Made by a program: the position numbers and the translations under genes. 49,577 bases of DNA from Planctomycetota bacterium (GTDB taxonomy: Bacteria; Planctomycetota; Planctomycetia; Pirellulales; Thermoguttaceae), in assembly GCA_030612765.1 (NCBI GenBank), contig JAUWNG010000011.1, positions 1 to 49,577 of the forward strand, written 5' to 3'. Position 1 is the first letter of the stretch, and each line of letters starts with the position of its first letter. Below are positions 32,462-41,747 of the stretch, piece by piece. The notes under the pieces are model-generated. The model was not told where the DNA came from, did not search any database, and saw nothing but the letters and a program-made list of their open reading frames with translations.

Positions 32462-33676
32462 ATGGGAAAGGAACCACTCAACCCGTATGCACCAGGGGCT
32501 GGTCATTCGCCGCCATATTTGGCGGGTCGCGAACAAGAGATCGAAGCCTTCCAAAAATTTCTTTCCCAGAAGGAAATTCTCAAAAATGTGATATTAACCG
32601 GCCTGAGGGGAACGGGAAAAACCGTTCTTATGGATGACCGATTCAAGCCAATGGCCCAAGAAAAAGGTTGGGTGTGGATCGGTTCTGATTTTGCGGAGTC
32701 ATCCTTTCTCAGCGAAGGGAATCTCTGTGTTCGGCTGCTGACCGACCTGAGCGTGTTTACTTCAAGCCTTTCGATAGCGGCTCCAGATGGAACCTTCGGG
32801 TTTGACATCGGTCCGCGGAGCAAGCAATCGCTGTCGTTCGAGTTCTTGATGACGTATTTCGAGTCGCAACCCGGGCTTACGGTGGACAAGCTGAAGGCCA
32901 CATTGGAGTTTGTGTGGAAAGTTGCGAACGCAAGAGACGCAAAGGGCATTGTATTTGCCTACGATGAAGCCCAGGTGGTTCGAGACAGAGAAGACAAGGG
33001 GCAATATCCGCTTGCTATTCTTCTGGAAACCTTTCAATCGCTTCAACGAAAAGGCGTCAGATTTCTTTTGCTCTTGACCGGTCTGCCTACTTTGTTTCCT
33101 AAACTCGTGGAGTCTCGCACGTATGCGGAGAGAATGTTCGCTATTCTTGAAATTGGGCGACTATCCAAACAGGCGTCACAGGAGGCGATAGAACAGCCGA
33201 TTAAGACCAGCCGATGGCGATTTACTCCGGCGAGCGTCCAGGAGATCACTAAAATTTCCGACGGCTATCCCTATTTCATTCAGTTCATTTGCCGGGAAAC
33301 GTTCGACCATCTGCTATCCAATCCGGAAGATGCAACCATTCCCATTGATGCGATAATCCGAAAGCTGGATTCCGACTTCTTCGCTGGAAGATGGGAAAAG
33401 GTGACGGACCGACAAAGGGAACTGCTGTACTGCATTGCCCGGCTTGAACATGCGGACGACGAATTCACCATCAGTGAGATTGTCGAAGTCTCCCAAAAAT
33501 CGACGGGCAAACCTTTTGTATATGGGGATGTGAGTCAATCTCTACCGAAACTTATCGGAAAAGGTCTGATCTACAAAAACCGGCATGGGAAGTACTGCTT
33601 TGCGGTCCCGTTGTTTAGCCAATTTATCCATCGCCAGTTCGCGGAGAAGGAGAGACAAACGCGACTGTTTGAATGA
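32462..33676 (+). CDS. P-loop AAA-type ATPase, likely horizontally acquired
   Basis: A 404-residue ATP-binding protein of the archaeal/bacterial AAA group that includes ORC/Cdc6-like and STAND-like ATPases. Walker A is GLRGTGKT (residues 47-54), Walker B is GIVFAYDEAQ (~165-175), a sensor-like LLLLTGLPTL follows, and a C-terminal winged-helix-like part comes after the lid (TDRQRELLYCIARLEHADDEFTISEIV). The N-terminus (NPYAPGAGHSPPYLAGREQEI) is typical of this family. Base composition is clearly lower in GC than its neighbours, and it carries its own consensus promoter, both signs of transfer. It stands alone with no toxin or mobile gene beside it. Its function is unknown; defence or DNA-associated regulation is possible. 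Confidence 0.85.
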   Translation: MGKEPLNPYAPGAGHSPPYLAGREQEIEAFQKFLSQKEILKNVILTGLRGTGKTVLMDDRFKPMAQEKGWVWIGSDFAESSFLSEGNLCVRLLTDLSVFTSSLSIAAPDGTFGFDIGPRSKQSLSFEFLMTYFESQPGLTVDKLKATLEFVWKVANARDAKGIVFAYDEAQVVRDREDKGQYPLAILLETFQSLQRKGVRFLLLLTGLPTLFPKLVESRTYAERMFAILEIGRLSKQASQEAIEQPIKTSRWRFTPASVQEITKISDGYPYFIQFICRETFDHLLSNPEDATIPIDAIIRKLDSDFFAGRWEKVTDRQRELLYCIARLEHADDEFTISEIVEVSQKSTGKPFVYGDVSQSLPKLIGKGLIYKNRHGKYCFAVPLFSQFIHRQFAEKERQTRLFE

Positions 33677-33843
33677 ACTTCACCAGGGGTGCTCCGGCAA
33701 GCCGGTTACTTCTTTTCAGAGATTTCCGTCTTCCGCAAAAACTGGCCTTCCCCAGTTTGGCGGAATTTGGTACTAACCCGGCCGATTGTATCGTCACGGG
33801 AATCTTTTCAACGGATCAAACCCCCCCTGCAAGGGGACACGCT

Positions 33844-35847
33844 ATGAAATCACTGTTGATTCGCGTTGGTGCGTTGGGTGGTTTATTCCTACTGGGCTGG
33901 ATCGCCATCGCGCAGGCCCAACGCGGCGGAGCATTGGTGGAGGAGCAATCCACCGCCGGTTCGATGGCCGTTGCTTCGGATTATTCGTCTCCGGCGCCGG
34001 CTTCGCCCGAGCGGAGCGTAAATCCGTTACGCGCGCCGGCAACGCAGCCGCCTTCGTCGGACATACCAGACGCTGAACCGGGATTAAGCCGTCCGACGTC
34101 CGATCCGTTTGGACTTCGCAACCGATATCCGGCGACGCCGACATCGGCCGAGGAACCCGTCTCGTCCGGGCCGGTCCTGGCGCCGGTCAATACCGTTCGG
34201 CCGGTAGAAGATCGTTACTCCGCCCCGTCGGCCGGGCGTGATCGGCTTGCCAATCGCGGCGGCGACCGCTATTCAATTCCTCCGGCCGCGGCGGTTGCCG
34301 TTTCAGAAGACCGGGAACCGGCGCCGTTTCAGGCCGATCCGTTCGCCGTGCCGGCCAATCCGACGCCGATCGGCGAAAGCAATCAAAGTCCGGTGGTAAT
34401 GTCGCCGCGGCGCGGCTTTGCCGACCAGGCGCCATTGGCGAACGAAGGGACCGGACAGCCGGGCGATCCGCGGCTCGAAGGCATCCAAAGCCCGCAGTTG
34501 ACGATCCAAAAATCGGCACCGAAAGAGATACAAGTCGGCAAGCCGGCGGTCTTCCGCGTCGTGGTCCGCAACATCGGCCAGGCTCCCGCCTGCGACGTCG
34601 AGATACGCGATCAGGTGCCGAGGGGAACGCGGCTGTTGAGCACAAAGCCGCAAGCGAAACGCGGCACTCGCGGCGAGTTGGTCTGGACGCTGGGGACCAT
34701 CCGGCCCGGCGAGGAATTGGTCGTCGAGATGCAGCTTATGCCCACGACCGAGGGCGAGATCGGCAGCGTGGCCACGGTCCACTTTGGCGCCGACGCGACT
34801 GCCCGCAGCATCGCCACCCGGCCGCTGTTGGCCATCGAGACCACCGTGCCCTCGAAGGTGCTGATCGGCGATCAGCTTACGCTTTCGATCGTGATTTCCA
34901 ATCCGGGGACGGGCGTGGCGACCGGCGTGGTGCTGGAGGAGCGCATTCCGGCCGGTTTGCATCATCCCGCCGGCAACGAGTTGGAGTATACGATTGGCGA
35001 TCTGAAGCCGGGCGAGAGCCGCAAGCTGGACCTGCCGCTGGTGGCCAATCGGCCCGGCATGGCCGTCAACCTGCTGACCGCCCGGGGCGACGGCAATCTC
35101 CGCGTCGAGGACAAGTGTGAGTTGGAGGTTATCGCCCCGCAGTTGGACGTTGCCTTGAAAGGCCCGAAGCGTCGATACCTGGAACGTCAGGCCACGTATC
35201 AGTTGTCGGTGGCCAACCCCGGCACGGCGGCGGCCGAACAGGTCGAGTTGGTGGCCTCCTTGCCGGCCGGGCTGAAGTTCGTCAGCGCCAACAACGCCGG
35301 ATACTACGAGGAGTCGACGCGTACCGTACACTGGCGGCTCGAAAAGCTCCCGGCCAAAGAGGTCGGCAGCGTCGAGTTGGTTACCATGCCGGTCGAGGCC
35401 GGCCGGCACGCCATCCGGCTCCGCGGCACGGCGGACAAGGGACTGGTCGCGGAGAAGGACCAGCCGGTGCTGATCGAGGGCATCGCGGCGATACTCTTCC
35501 AAGTGGCCGACCGGATCGATCCGATCGGTTCGGGCAGCGAGACCACCTACGAAATCCGGGTGGTGAATCAGGGATCGAAGGCAGCCACGAACGTGCAGCT
35601 TGCGGTTCTGTTGCCGCCTGAGCTACAGCCGGTGGCCGCCGAAGGCCCCACCCGTCACGCCCTGGACGGAAACCGGGTCTTCTTTGAAGGGCTTGCCCAA
35701 CTGGCCCCCAAAGCCGAGACGTTCTACCGCGTCCGGGTGAAGGCCCTCCGCCCCGGCGACCTCCGCATCCGCGTCCAACTAAAGACCGACGACATGCAAA
35801 CCCCCGTGACCAAGGAAGAGAGCACGCGGGTGTACGCCGACGAGTGA
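33844..35847 (+). CDS. Secreted DUF11-repeat surface protein
   Basis: A 667-residue exported protein: signal peptide MKSLLIRVGALGGLFLLGWIAIAQAQ, a ~210-residue Pro/Ser/Arg-rich low-complexity region, then at least four beta-sandwich repeats of the DUF11/TIGR01451 type. They show as KEIQVGKPAVFRVVVRNIGQ, KVLIGDQLTLSIVISNPGT, RRYLERQATYQLSVANPGT and PIGSGSETTYEIRVVNQGS, each followed by a V-x-L-x-D/E-x-L/V-P segment. Such proteins are common in planctomycete cell envelopes and likely structural or adhesive. A ribosome site (AAGGGG) lies 5 bases before ATG 33844. The frame is open 57 codons upstream, but the signal peptide fixes the start. Confidence 0.88.
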   Translation: MKSLLIRVGALGGLFLLGWIAIAQAQRGGALVEEQSTAGSMAVASDYSSPAPASPERSVNPLRAPATQPPSSDIPDAEPGLSRPTSDPFGLRNRYPATPTSAEEPVSSGPVLAPVNTVRPVEDRYSAPSAGRDRLANRGGDRYSIPPAAAVAVSEDREPAPFQADPFAVPANPTPIGESNQSPVVMSPRRGFADQAPLANEGTGQPGDPRLEGIQSPQLTIQKSAPKEIQVGKPAVFRVVVRNIGQAPACDVEIRDQVPRGTRLLSTKPQAKRGTRGELVWTLGTIRPGEELVVEMQLMPTTEGEIGSVATVHFGADATARSIATRPLLAIETTVPSKVLIGDQLTLSIVISNPGTGVATGVVLEERIPAGLHHPAGNELEYTIGDLKPGESRKLDLPLVANRPGMAVNLLTARGDGNLRVEDKCELEVIAPQLDVALKGPKRRYLERQATYQLSVANPGTAAAEQVELVASLPAGLKFVSANNAGYYEESTRTVHWRLEKLPAKEVGSVELVTMPVEAGRHAIRLRGTADKGLVAEKDQPVLIEGIAAILFQVADRIDPIGSGSETTYEIRVVNQGSKAATNVQLAVLLPPELQPVAAEGPTRHALDGNRVFFEGLAQLAPKAETFYRVRVKALRPGDLRIRVQLKTDDMQTPVTKEESTRVYADE

Positions 35848-35861
35848 CGCCGAGGTTCGCC

Positions 35862-35889
35862 GTTTAGCCGGCGTACTTGCACGCCGCGT
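35862..35889 (+). repeat. GTTTAGCCGGC repeat, copy 2, inside the toxin remnant
   Basis: This copy (GTTTAGCCGGCGTACTTGCA then CGCCGCGT) matches 16033-16062. It replaces the body of the PIN-domain toxin gene, contributing its last codons (CKYAG on the minus strand) and the stop. Confidence 0.6.
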
Positions 35890-35944
35890 CCTTGGCGTTG
35901 AGAATCGCCAAAAAGTAGAACGTATCCGCGAAGACACGCTTCAT
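35864..35944 (-). pseudogene. Truncated PIN-domain (VapC-like) toxin
   Basis: Only 26 codons remain. MKRVFADTFYFLAILNAKDA is the conserved N-terminus of PIN-domain ribonuclease toxins (first acidic residue D7), followed by CKYAG and a stop from a dispersed repeat. Active PIN toxins need ~130 residues and three further acidic residues, so this is dead. Its ATG overlaps the stop of the upstream antitoxin gene (ATGA), the normal arrangement. Confidence 0.7.
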
Positions 35945-36153
35945 TGCTTGGGTGTCCCGTGGATGTAGTGATCGTGGTTCTCGGCCATATCTTGTGGCAA
36001 GTCTGAAACGCAGCCGATCACGTCGCCGAATCGTTCGGCAAGCGTAGGCCGACATTGCGGCAAAGGTTCCACTCGCACTTCGGTACCTTCTGCCAACACG
36101 ACTTGTTCGTCAAACACAACCAAGCCGTTTTCGATGTGACCGCGGTAAGTCAT
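35941..36153 (-). CDS. Small antitoxin-like protein paired with the toxin remnant
   Basis: A 70-residue protein. The N-terminal beta-rich segment MTYRGHIENGLVVFDEQ, followed by LAEGTEVRVEPL, resembles the AbrB-like/DUF104-type antitoxins that precede PIN toxins in planctomycetes and cyanobacteria. The C-terminal half (AERFGDVIGCVSDLPQDMAENHDHYIHG) is the usual toxin-binding tail. A strong ribosome site (GGAGGAAGG) precedes the ATG. The partner toxin is truncated, so this is an orphan antitoxin; it looks intact and might still act on related toxins elsewhere. Confidence 0.75.
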   Translation of the reverse strand: MTYRGHIENGLVVFDEQVVLAEGTEVRVEPLPQCRPTLAERFGDVIGCVSDLPQDMAENHDHYIHGTPKQ

Positions 36154-36224
36154 GGCAAACCTTCCTCCTTTTTCCTATTAGCAGTGTACCTTCGGACATC
36201 GAATAGATCAACGTTCTTTCGGAA

Positions 36225-36335
36225 AGTAGCAGGCACACTCCGTGTGCCGTCTGTCTGGAAGGTATTACTTTTCGGGATTTCCCTCAACGAATGATTGGCG
36301 TATTTGTGTACGGCACACGGAGTGTGCCTACTACT
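36225..36335. repeat. GGCACACTCCGTGTGCC palindrome pair
   Basis: The left arm GGCACACTCCGTGTGCCGT (to 36250) and the right arm ACGGCACACGGAGTGTGCC (from 36310) are reverse complements, flanked by AGTAG/CTACT and separated by about 60 bases. Each arm is itself a hairpin. It lies between the antitoxin and apbE; no gene is present. Confidence 0.7.
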
Positions 36336-36351
36336 GAAAAACGCAGACCTC

Positions 36352-37359
<1,008 letters not shown>

Positions 37360-37377
37360 TATGATCCTTTCCGCATG

Positions 37378-37406
37378 TATAAAGCCGCGACCGTTGGTTG
37401 CGCCCC
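37378..37406 (+). repeat. TATAAAGCCGCGACCG repeat, copy 2
   Basis: TATAAAGCCGCGACCGTTGG then TTGCGCCCC closely matches the reverse complement of 20874-20901. It lies in the divergent region between apbE and the FGE-like gene and contains an inverted repeat with the following GCGACCAACGCC. Confidence 0.55.
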
Positions 37407-37458
37407 GAATCGCGACCAACGCCAAGCGGTTTAATGATTTTTGTTCCAACGGAGTGAA

Positions 37459-38766
37459 ATGCCAATGTATAGCGTAATCTGTCGGCGTAGTGGTTTGCAA
37501 CTGCCTCTTGGAATTCTTGCGGTGCTGATTTTAGCAACGATTGTGGGCTGCCGGCCGAGCGCTACAAAGCAGGAGCCCGCGGCGGAGAGTTCCACGCCCG
37601 AACAATCCGCGGCTGCCGACCAGTCCGCCGAAGATACTCCCGTGAAGGAATTACCCTCCGAGGAACCGAAGATCGAGGAACCAAAGCCCGAGCCGCCGGC
37701 CGAGGAGCCGGAGGCGACGGATCCGGCTTTGGAGGTGGCCGTCAAGCACATGCCCAAGCCGGTCGAAAACCCGGCCGCCGAGGCCAAGACGGAAAAGGAC
37801 ATGAAGCCTTATGCCGAAAAGGTCGTCGGCACGGACGTGAAGTTCGAGATGGTTCCGATCCCCGGCGGCGTGTTCAAGATAGGCAGCCCGGCCGACGAAG
37901 AAGGCCGAAAGGACGACGAAGGGCCGAAAGTCGAGGTGAAGATCGAGCCGTTCTGGATGGGCAAGTGCGAGGTCACCTGGAACGAATTTGAATTGTGGGG
38001 GCTGGGGTTGGACAAGCAGCGGCGCGACGCCAAACAACAAAACGCGACGCTAAACGTATGGGACAAAACCGCCGACGCGCTGGCCATCCCCACCAAGCCC
38101 TATTCCGACATGACATTCGGCATGGGCAAGGAAGGCTATCCGGCGATCTGCATGACTCAATTCTCCGCCAAGATGTATTGCAAGTGGCTTTCGGCAAAGA
38201 CCGGACGTTACTACCGCCTGCCGACCGAGGCCGAGTGGGAATACGCCTGCCGGGCGGGAACGACGGGGCCGTACTCCTTCGGCGACGATCCAGAAAAATC
38301 AGACGACTACGCCTGGTACACCGACAATAGCGAGGAGCAGTATCACAAGGTGGGCAAAAAGAAGCCGAACCCCTGGGGACTGCACGACATGCACGGCAAC
38401 GTCTGCGAATGGTGCTTGGACGAGTACGTCGCCGACCGCTACAAGCAACTCGACGGCAAACCGGTCGAAAGCCCGTTGGTCATCGTCACCAAGATGTATC
38501 CGCAGGTGGTCCGCGGCGGGGCGTGGACCGACGAGACGGACTTGTTGCGCAGCGCGGCGCGCCGCGGCTCAAACCCTGACTGGAGGGCTCAGGATCCGCA
38601 AATTCCGCAGAGTATCTGGTATCACACCGACGCCGATTTCGTCGGCTTCCGCGTGGTCCGTCCCTTGCGCGTGCCGACGGCGGAAGAGGCCGCACGATAT
38701 GAAGTCACCGAGTTCGAGAAGGAAGAGTATCTCGACTACCAGGAGGTTCAGGCGGGGAAAGAATAG
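37459..38766 (+). CDS. Lipoprotein with formylglycine-generating-enzyme (SUMF1) domain
   Basis: A 435-residue protein. A lipoprotein signal (lipobox ATIVGC) is followed by a ~100-residue Glu/Pro-rich linker and an FGE-sulfatase fold. The fold shows [72 protein letters not shown] and a C-terminal GFRVVRPL. Two Cys in the CEWC segment and the absence of a clear copper-binding Cys pair make true formylglycine-generating activity uncertain. Many planctomycete members are simply carbohydrate- or surface-binding domains. ATG 37465 is an alternative start. It is divergent from apbE. A GGAG element lies just upstream of the start. Confidence 0.87.
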   Translation: MPMYSVICRRSGLQLPLGILAVLILATIVGCRPSATKQEPAAESSTPEQSAAADQSAEDTPVKELPSEEPKIEEPKPEPPAEEPEATDPALEVAVKHMPKPVENPAAEAKTEKDMKPYAEKVVGTDVKFEMVPIPGGVFKIGSPADEEGRKDDEGPKVEVKIEPFWMGKCEVTWNEFELWGLGLDKQRRDAKQQNATLNVWDKTADALAIPTKPYSDMTFGMGKEGYPAICMTQFSAKMYCKWLSAKTGRYYRLPTEAEWEYACRAGTTGPYSFGDDPEKSDDYAWYTDNSEEQYHKVGKKKPNPWGLHDMHGNVCEWCLDEYVADRYKQLDGKPVESPLVIVTKMYPQVVRGGAWTDETDLLRSAARRGSNPDWRAQDPQIPQSIWYHTDADFVGFRVVRPLRVPTAEEAARYEVTEFEKEEYLDYQEVQAGKE

Positions 38767-38807
38767 GAGAGAGGGAAGAGGGGAGAGAGCCGCTTGCGGT
38801 TTCGCAA
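38762..38807 (+). repeat. Purine heptamers plus AGCCGCTTGCGG motif
   Basis: AGGAGAG, AGGGAAG and AGGGGAG units (38765-38787) run directly into AGCCGCTTGCGGTTTCGCAA (38788-38807). The 20-bp motif occurs four times in the window (18407, 38788, 43258, 48796), each time in an intergenic gap and three times next to a heptamer array or another repeat. Confidence 0.7.
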
Positions 38808-38846
38808 CGATTTTCCAATAACACCAGTTTTTCAGGAGCTCCAACA

Positions 38847-40118
38847 ATGACCGACACGAACAACCCGTCCCGTCGGGATTTCCTGAAAGGTACGACGTCC
38901 GCCGCGGCCGGCATTGCCCTGGCCGGCGGTTGGAACGTTGCGCGGACGGCCCACGCCGCCGGTGGCGACGAGTTGAAGGTCGCCCTGATCGGTTGCGGCG
39001 GGCGCGGCACCGGAGCGGCGAAAAACTGCCTCCAGGCGTGCGATAACGTCAAACTGATCGCCGTGGCCGACGCCTTCGAGAACAAAGCGAAGATGAGTCT
39101 GAAGCAGTTGCGGAAGATCGAAAATGTCGCCCCAAAGATCGACGTGCCGCCGGAGCGAGTGTTCGTCGGTTTCGACGCCTACCGTCAGGCCATCGACGCC
39201 GGGCCGGACGTCGTCCTGCTGGTAACTCCGCCCGGCTTTCGGCCGATGCACTACGCCGCGGCCGTCGGGGCGGGCAAACACGTCTTCATGGAGAAACCCT
39301 GCTGCGTCGACGCCCCAGGGTTCCGTTCCTTCATGGAGTCCAACAAGCTGGCCGATGAAAAGGGTCTGAAAGTGGTCGTCGGCCTGCAACGCCGGCACAG
39401 CGAGGAGTTCCTCGGCCCGGTCAAAGAGATCCAAGACGGATCGCTGGGTGATTTGACCCTGATGCGGGCGTATTGGAACGGCAATCCAATATGGATCCGC
39501 CGCCGCCGGCCCGGCCAGACCGAAATGGAATACCAAATGCACAACTGGTACCACTTCGTCTGGCTCTGCGGCGACCACATCCTCGAACAGCACGTCCACA
39601 ACCTCGACGTCTGCAATTGGGTCAAGGGCGAACACCCGGTCGAGGCCAACGGCATGGGGAGTTGCCACGTGCGGGACAACCGCGGCGTCGGCCAGATTTA
39701 CGACAACCATTTCGTCGAGTTCACCTACAAGGACGGAACGAAAATGTACAGCCAGTGCCGCCAGCAGCCGAACACCTGGAAAAGCGTCACCCAGTTCGTT
39801 CACGGAGTCAAGGGCGTAAAGGAGTTGCCGGGAAGCGGAGCGGTCGACGGTTATCCCCAAGAGCATGTGAACTTGATCGACGCCATCCGCAACGGCACGA
39901 AGCTGAACGACGGCTGGCACGGGGCGACCAGCAGTTTCACGGCGGTGTTGGGCCGGATGGCAACCTATTCCGGCCAGGTGGTCAAGTGGGACGATGCCGT
40001 GGCGAAGGGGCCGAACGAGATGCCCGAGCGGTACGCCTTCGACGCCGATCCCCCGGCGATACCCGACGCGGACGGCAACTACCCGATGCCCATCCCCGGC
40101 GCTTACAAGCCGTACTGA
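38847..40118 (+). CDS. Tat-exported Gfo/Idh/MocA-family oxidoreductase
   Basis: A 423-residue protein. The N-terminus has a twin-arginine signal (SRRDFLKGTTSAAAGIALAGG), so the folded, cofactor-loaded enzyme is exported. The Rossmann domain starts LKVALIGCGGRGTGAAKNCL. The family motif is AGKHVFMEKPCCVDAPGFR, in which EKP carries the catalytic Lys. C-terminal substrate-domain segments are WYHFVWLCGDHILEQHVHNLDVCNW and GTKMYSQCRQQPN. Planctomycetes have many such exported sugar oxidoreductases. The neighbouring convergent sugar kinase/isomerase operon suggests a related carbohydrate pathway, but this is not proof. GGAG lies 10-13 bases upstream of the start. Confidence 0.92.
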   Translation: MTDTNNPSRRDFLKGTTSAAAGIALAGGWNVARTAHAAGGDELKVALIGCGGRGTGAAKNCLQACDNVKLIAVADAFENKAKMSLKQLRKIENVAPKIDVPPERVFVGFDAYRQAIDAGPDVVLLVTPPGFRPMHYAAAVGAGKHVFMEKPCCVDAPGFRSFMESNKLADEKGLKVVVGLQRRHSEEFLGPVKEIQDGSLGDLTLMRAYWNGNPIWIRRRRPGQTEMEYQMHNWYHFVWLCGDHILEQHVHNLDVCNWVKGEHPVEANGMGSCHVRDNRGVGQIYDNHFVEFTYKDGTKMYSQCRQQPNTWKSVTQFVHGVKGVKELPGSGAVDGYPQEHVNLIDAIRNGTKLNDGWHGATSSFTAVLGRMATYSGQVVKWDDAVAKGPNEMPERYAFDADPPAIPDADGNYPMPIPGAYKPY

Positions 40119-40139
40119 GTTTTTTACGAAAAAGCCCGT

Positions 40140-40222
40140 GTAGGGTGGGACAAGCGAAGCGCAGTCCCACCAATAACGGAAAATAGACATGGTGGGACTG
40201 CGCTTCGCTTGTCCCACCCTAC
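40140..40222. repeat. GTAGGGTGGGACAAGCG palindrome pair
   Basis: The left arm (40140-40172, GTAGGGTGGGACAAGCGAAG onward) and the right arm (40190-40222) are near-perfect reverse complements around a ~17-base loop. Each arm holds its own GGTGGGAC/GTCCCACC hairpin. It lies between two convergent genes and could terminate both, although no long T-run follows. Confidence 0.75.
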
Positions 40223-40247
40223 TTTCTATTGTTTCATCGGTTGTAAA

Positions 40248-41747
40248 TCACTCCATCCGGCTCTGCCGCGCCAGGTGGCCGCGCAGATGCGGGAGCAACT
40301 CCCTGTAGAAATCGAGCCGCTCTCGATAGATCGCGTGTCGTGCGGCGTCGGGCTGGAACTCCCGGCCGCGCGAGGCGAACCGCGCGGCCCCCTCGGCGAG
40401 CGATTGGAACGTGCCCGTGGCCGCGCCGGCGACGATCGCCGCCCCCAGCAGCCCGCATTCGGTATACTTCGAGCGGACCAGCGGCACGCCGTAGATGTCC
40501 GCCTTGATTTGCAGCCAGGCGTCGCTTCGCGCCCCGCCGCCGGTGGCAATCAACTCCGAGGTGTCGACGTCCAGACGCCCCAGCCGGTCGAATCCCTCGG
40601 CGAAGTAATATGTCGTGCCTTCCATGATCGCCTTTAGAATTTCGCCGCGGCCGGTCGAGGCGCGCAGGCCGAGTATTACTCCCGAAACGTCGCCGATAAA
40701 ATCGGGCGGGCCGGTCGGCTCGAAACAGGGGAGCACGAAAAGCCGCGTCGGCTCGACCGGCATCTCGGCGCCGAGAACGTCGTAGATGTTCCGTTCGTCC
40801 TTGCGGTCGGCGGCGAAGGTGTCGCGGAACCAGCGGACCAGCGAGCCGGCCTGGTTGAACAGGAAGCTGACGAAAAGCCCCGGCACGACGTGGTGTTCGA
40901 CGTTCAGACCCGCGGCCAGCATTGCTTCGGGGTCTGGAATCCGGTCGTAGACGGGGGTGATGCACTCGTAGGTTCCGATACCGTCGACGGCCCGGCCTGC
41001 GGTGGCGATACCCGCCCCCAGCGCGTTGCAGCATTGGTCGTGCCCGCCGACAACCACCTTCACGCCCGGCGGCAGTCCGAGTTCGGCGGCGACGACCTTG
41101 GGCAGCTCACCCGCCACCACCCCGGCCGGCAGACAGCGGGGCAGCTTCCCCCGGTCCAAGCCGCAGGCGTCCAGCAGCGTGTCCGACCAATCCTGACGAT
41201 GAACGTCGAATAGCAGCGTCCGGTTGGCGTGGGAATAGCTGACAAAAGGTTCGCACCCCAACGCCGACGCGACCATGCCGTCCCAGAGCAGGAAGCGGTC
41301 GGCACGGCGGTACAGTTCCGGGTCGTTGTCGCGGAGCCAGCACAACTTGGGCATGGTGTAGGCTGCCGAGAGAATATTGGGGTTGATCCGATACGTTTCC
41401 TCGCGGCCCAACCGCTCGCCGAGTCGTTCGGCATACTCCTGCCCGCGCACGTCGGATGAGAGGATGCAGTTGCCGAGAATTCCCCCTTGGCGGTTCACGG
41501 GAGTGGCGGCCTCGCCCATCGCGCCGACCGACAGCGCAGTGATCGGGTCGGCCCGCGTAGCCGCGGCGACTTGTGCAATCGCGGCCTTGATCTGCCGGAC
41601 GACCGCCGCGCTGTCCAACTCGGCCCAACCGGGACGGGGGTGCAGCGAGGGATACTCCCGATATGCGTCGGCCAGCGGCTTGCCGGCCTCGTCGAAGGCT
41701 GCCGCCTTGACGCCCGTCGTCCCCACGTCAATCCCCAGCAGGCTCAT
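40248..41747 (-). CDS. FGGY-family carbohydrate kinase (xylulokinase-like)
   Basis: A 499-residue sugar kinase. The first phosphate motif is LGIDVGTTGVKAAAFDEAG, PGWAELDS follows, the catalytic region VVVGGHDQCCNALGAG has the general-base Asp, and the second FGGY signature is ELIATGGGARSDAWLQIKAD. It is closest in style to xylulokinases, but FGGY kinases have broad specificity and L-fuculose, L-ribulose or other sugars are possible. It starts inside the stop of the upstream isomerase-like gene (ATGA at 41744-41747), so the two act in one pathway. A larger open frame continues upstream through the isomerase gene in another frame and is not real. Confidence 0.93.
   Translation of the reverse strand: MSLLGIDVGTTGVKAAAFDEAGKPLADAYREYPSLHPRPGWAELDSAAVVRQIKAAIAQVAAATRADPITALSVGAMGEAATPVNRQGGILGNCILSSDVRGQEYAERLGERLGREETYRINPNILSAAYTMPKLCWLRDNDPELYRRADRFLLWDGMVASALGCEPFVSYSHANRTLLFDVHRQDWSDTLLDACGLDRGKLPRCLPAGVVAGELPKVVAAELGLPPGVKVVVGGHDQCCNALGAGIATAGRAVDGIGTYECITPVYDRIPDPEAMLAAGLNVEHHVVPGLFVSFLFNQAGSLVRWFRDTFAADRKDERNIYDVLGAEMPVEPTRLFVLPCFEPTGPPDFIGDVSGVILGLRASTGRGEILKAIMEGTTYYFAEGFDRLGRLDVDTSELIATGGGARSDAWLQIKADIYGVPLVRSKYTECGLLGAAIVAGAATGTFQSLAEGAARFASRGREFQPDAARHAIYRERLDFYRELLPHLRGHLARQSRME

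Noticed and set aside
38832-40217. 461-codon minus-strand open frame opposite the oxidoreductase gene
   Set aside because: It is antisense to a clear Tat-exported oxidoreductase. Its length follows from high-GC third positions, and the product has no recognisable motif.
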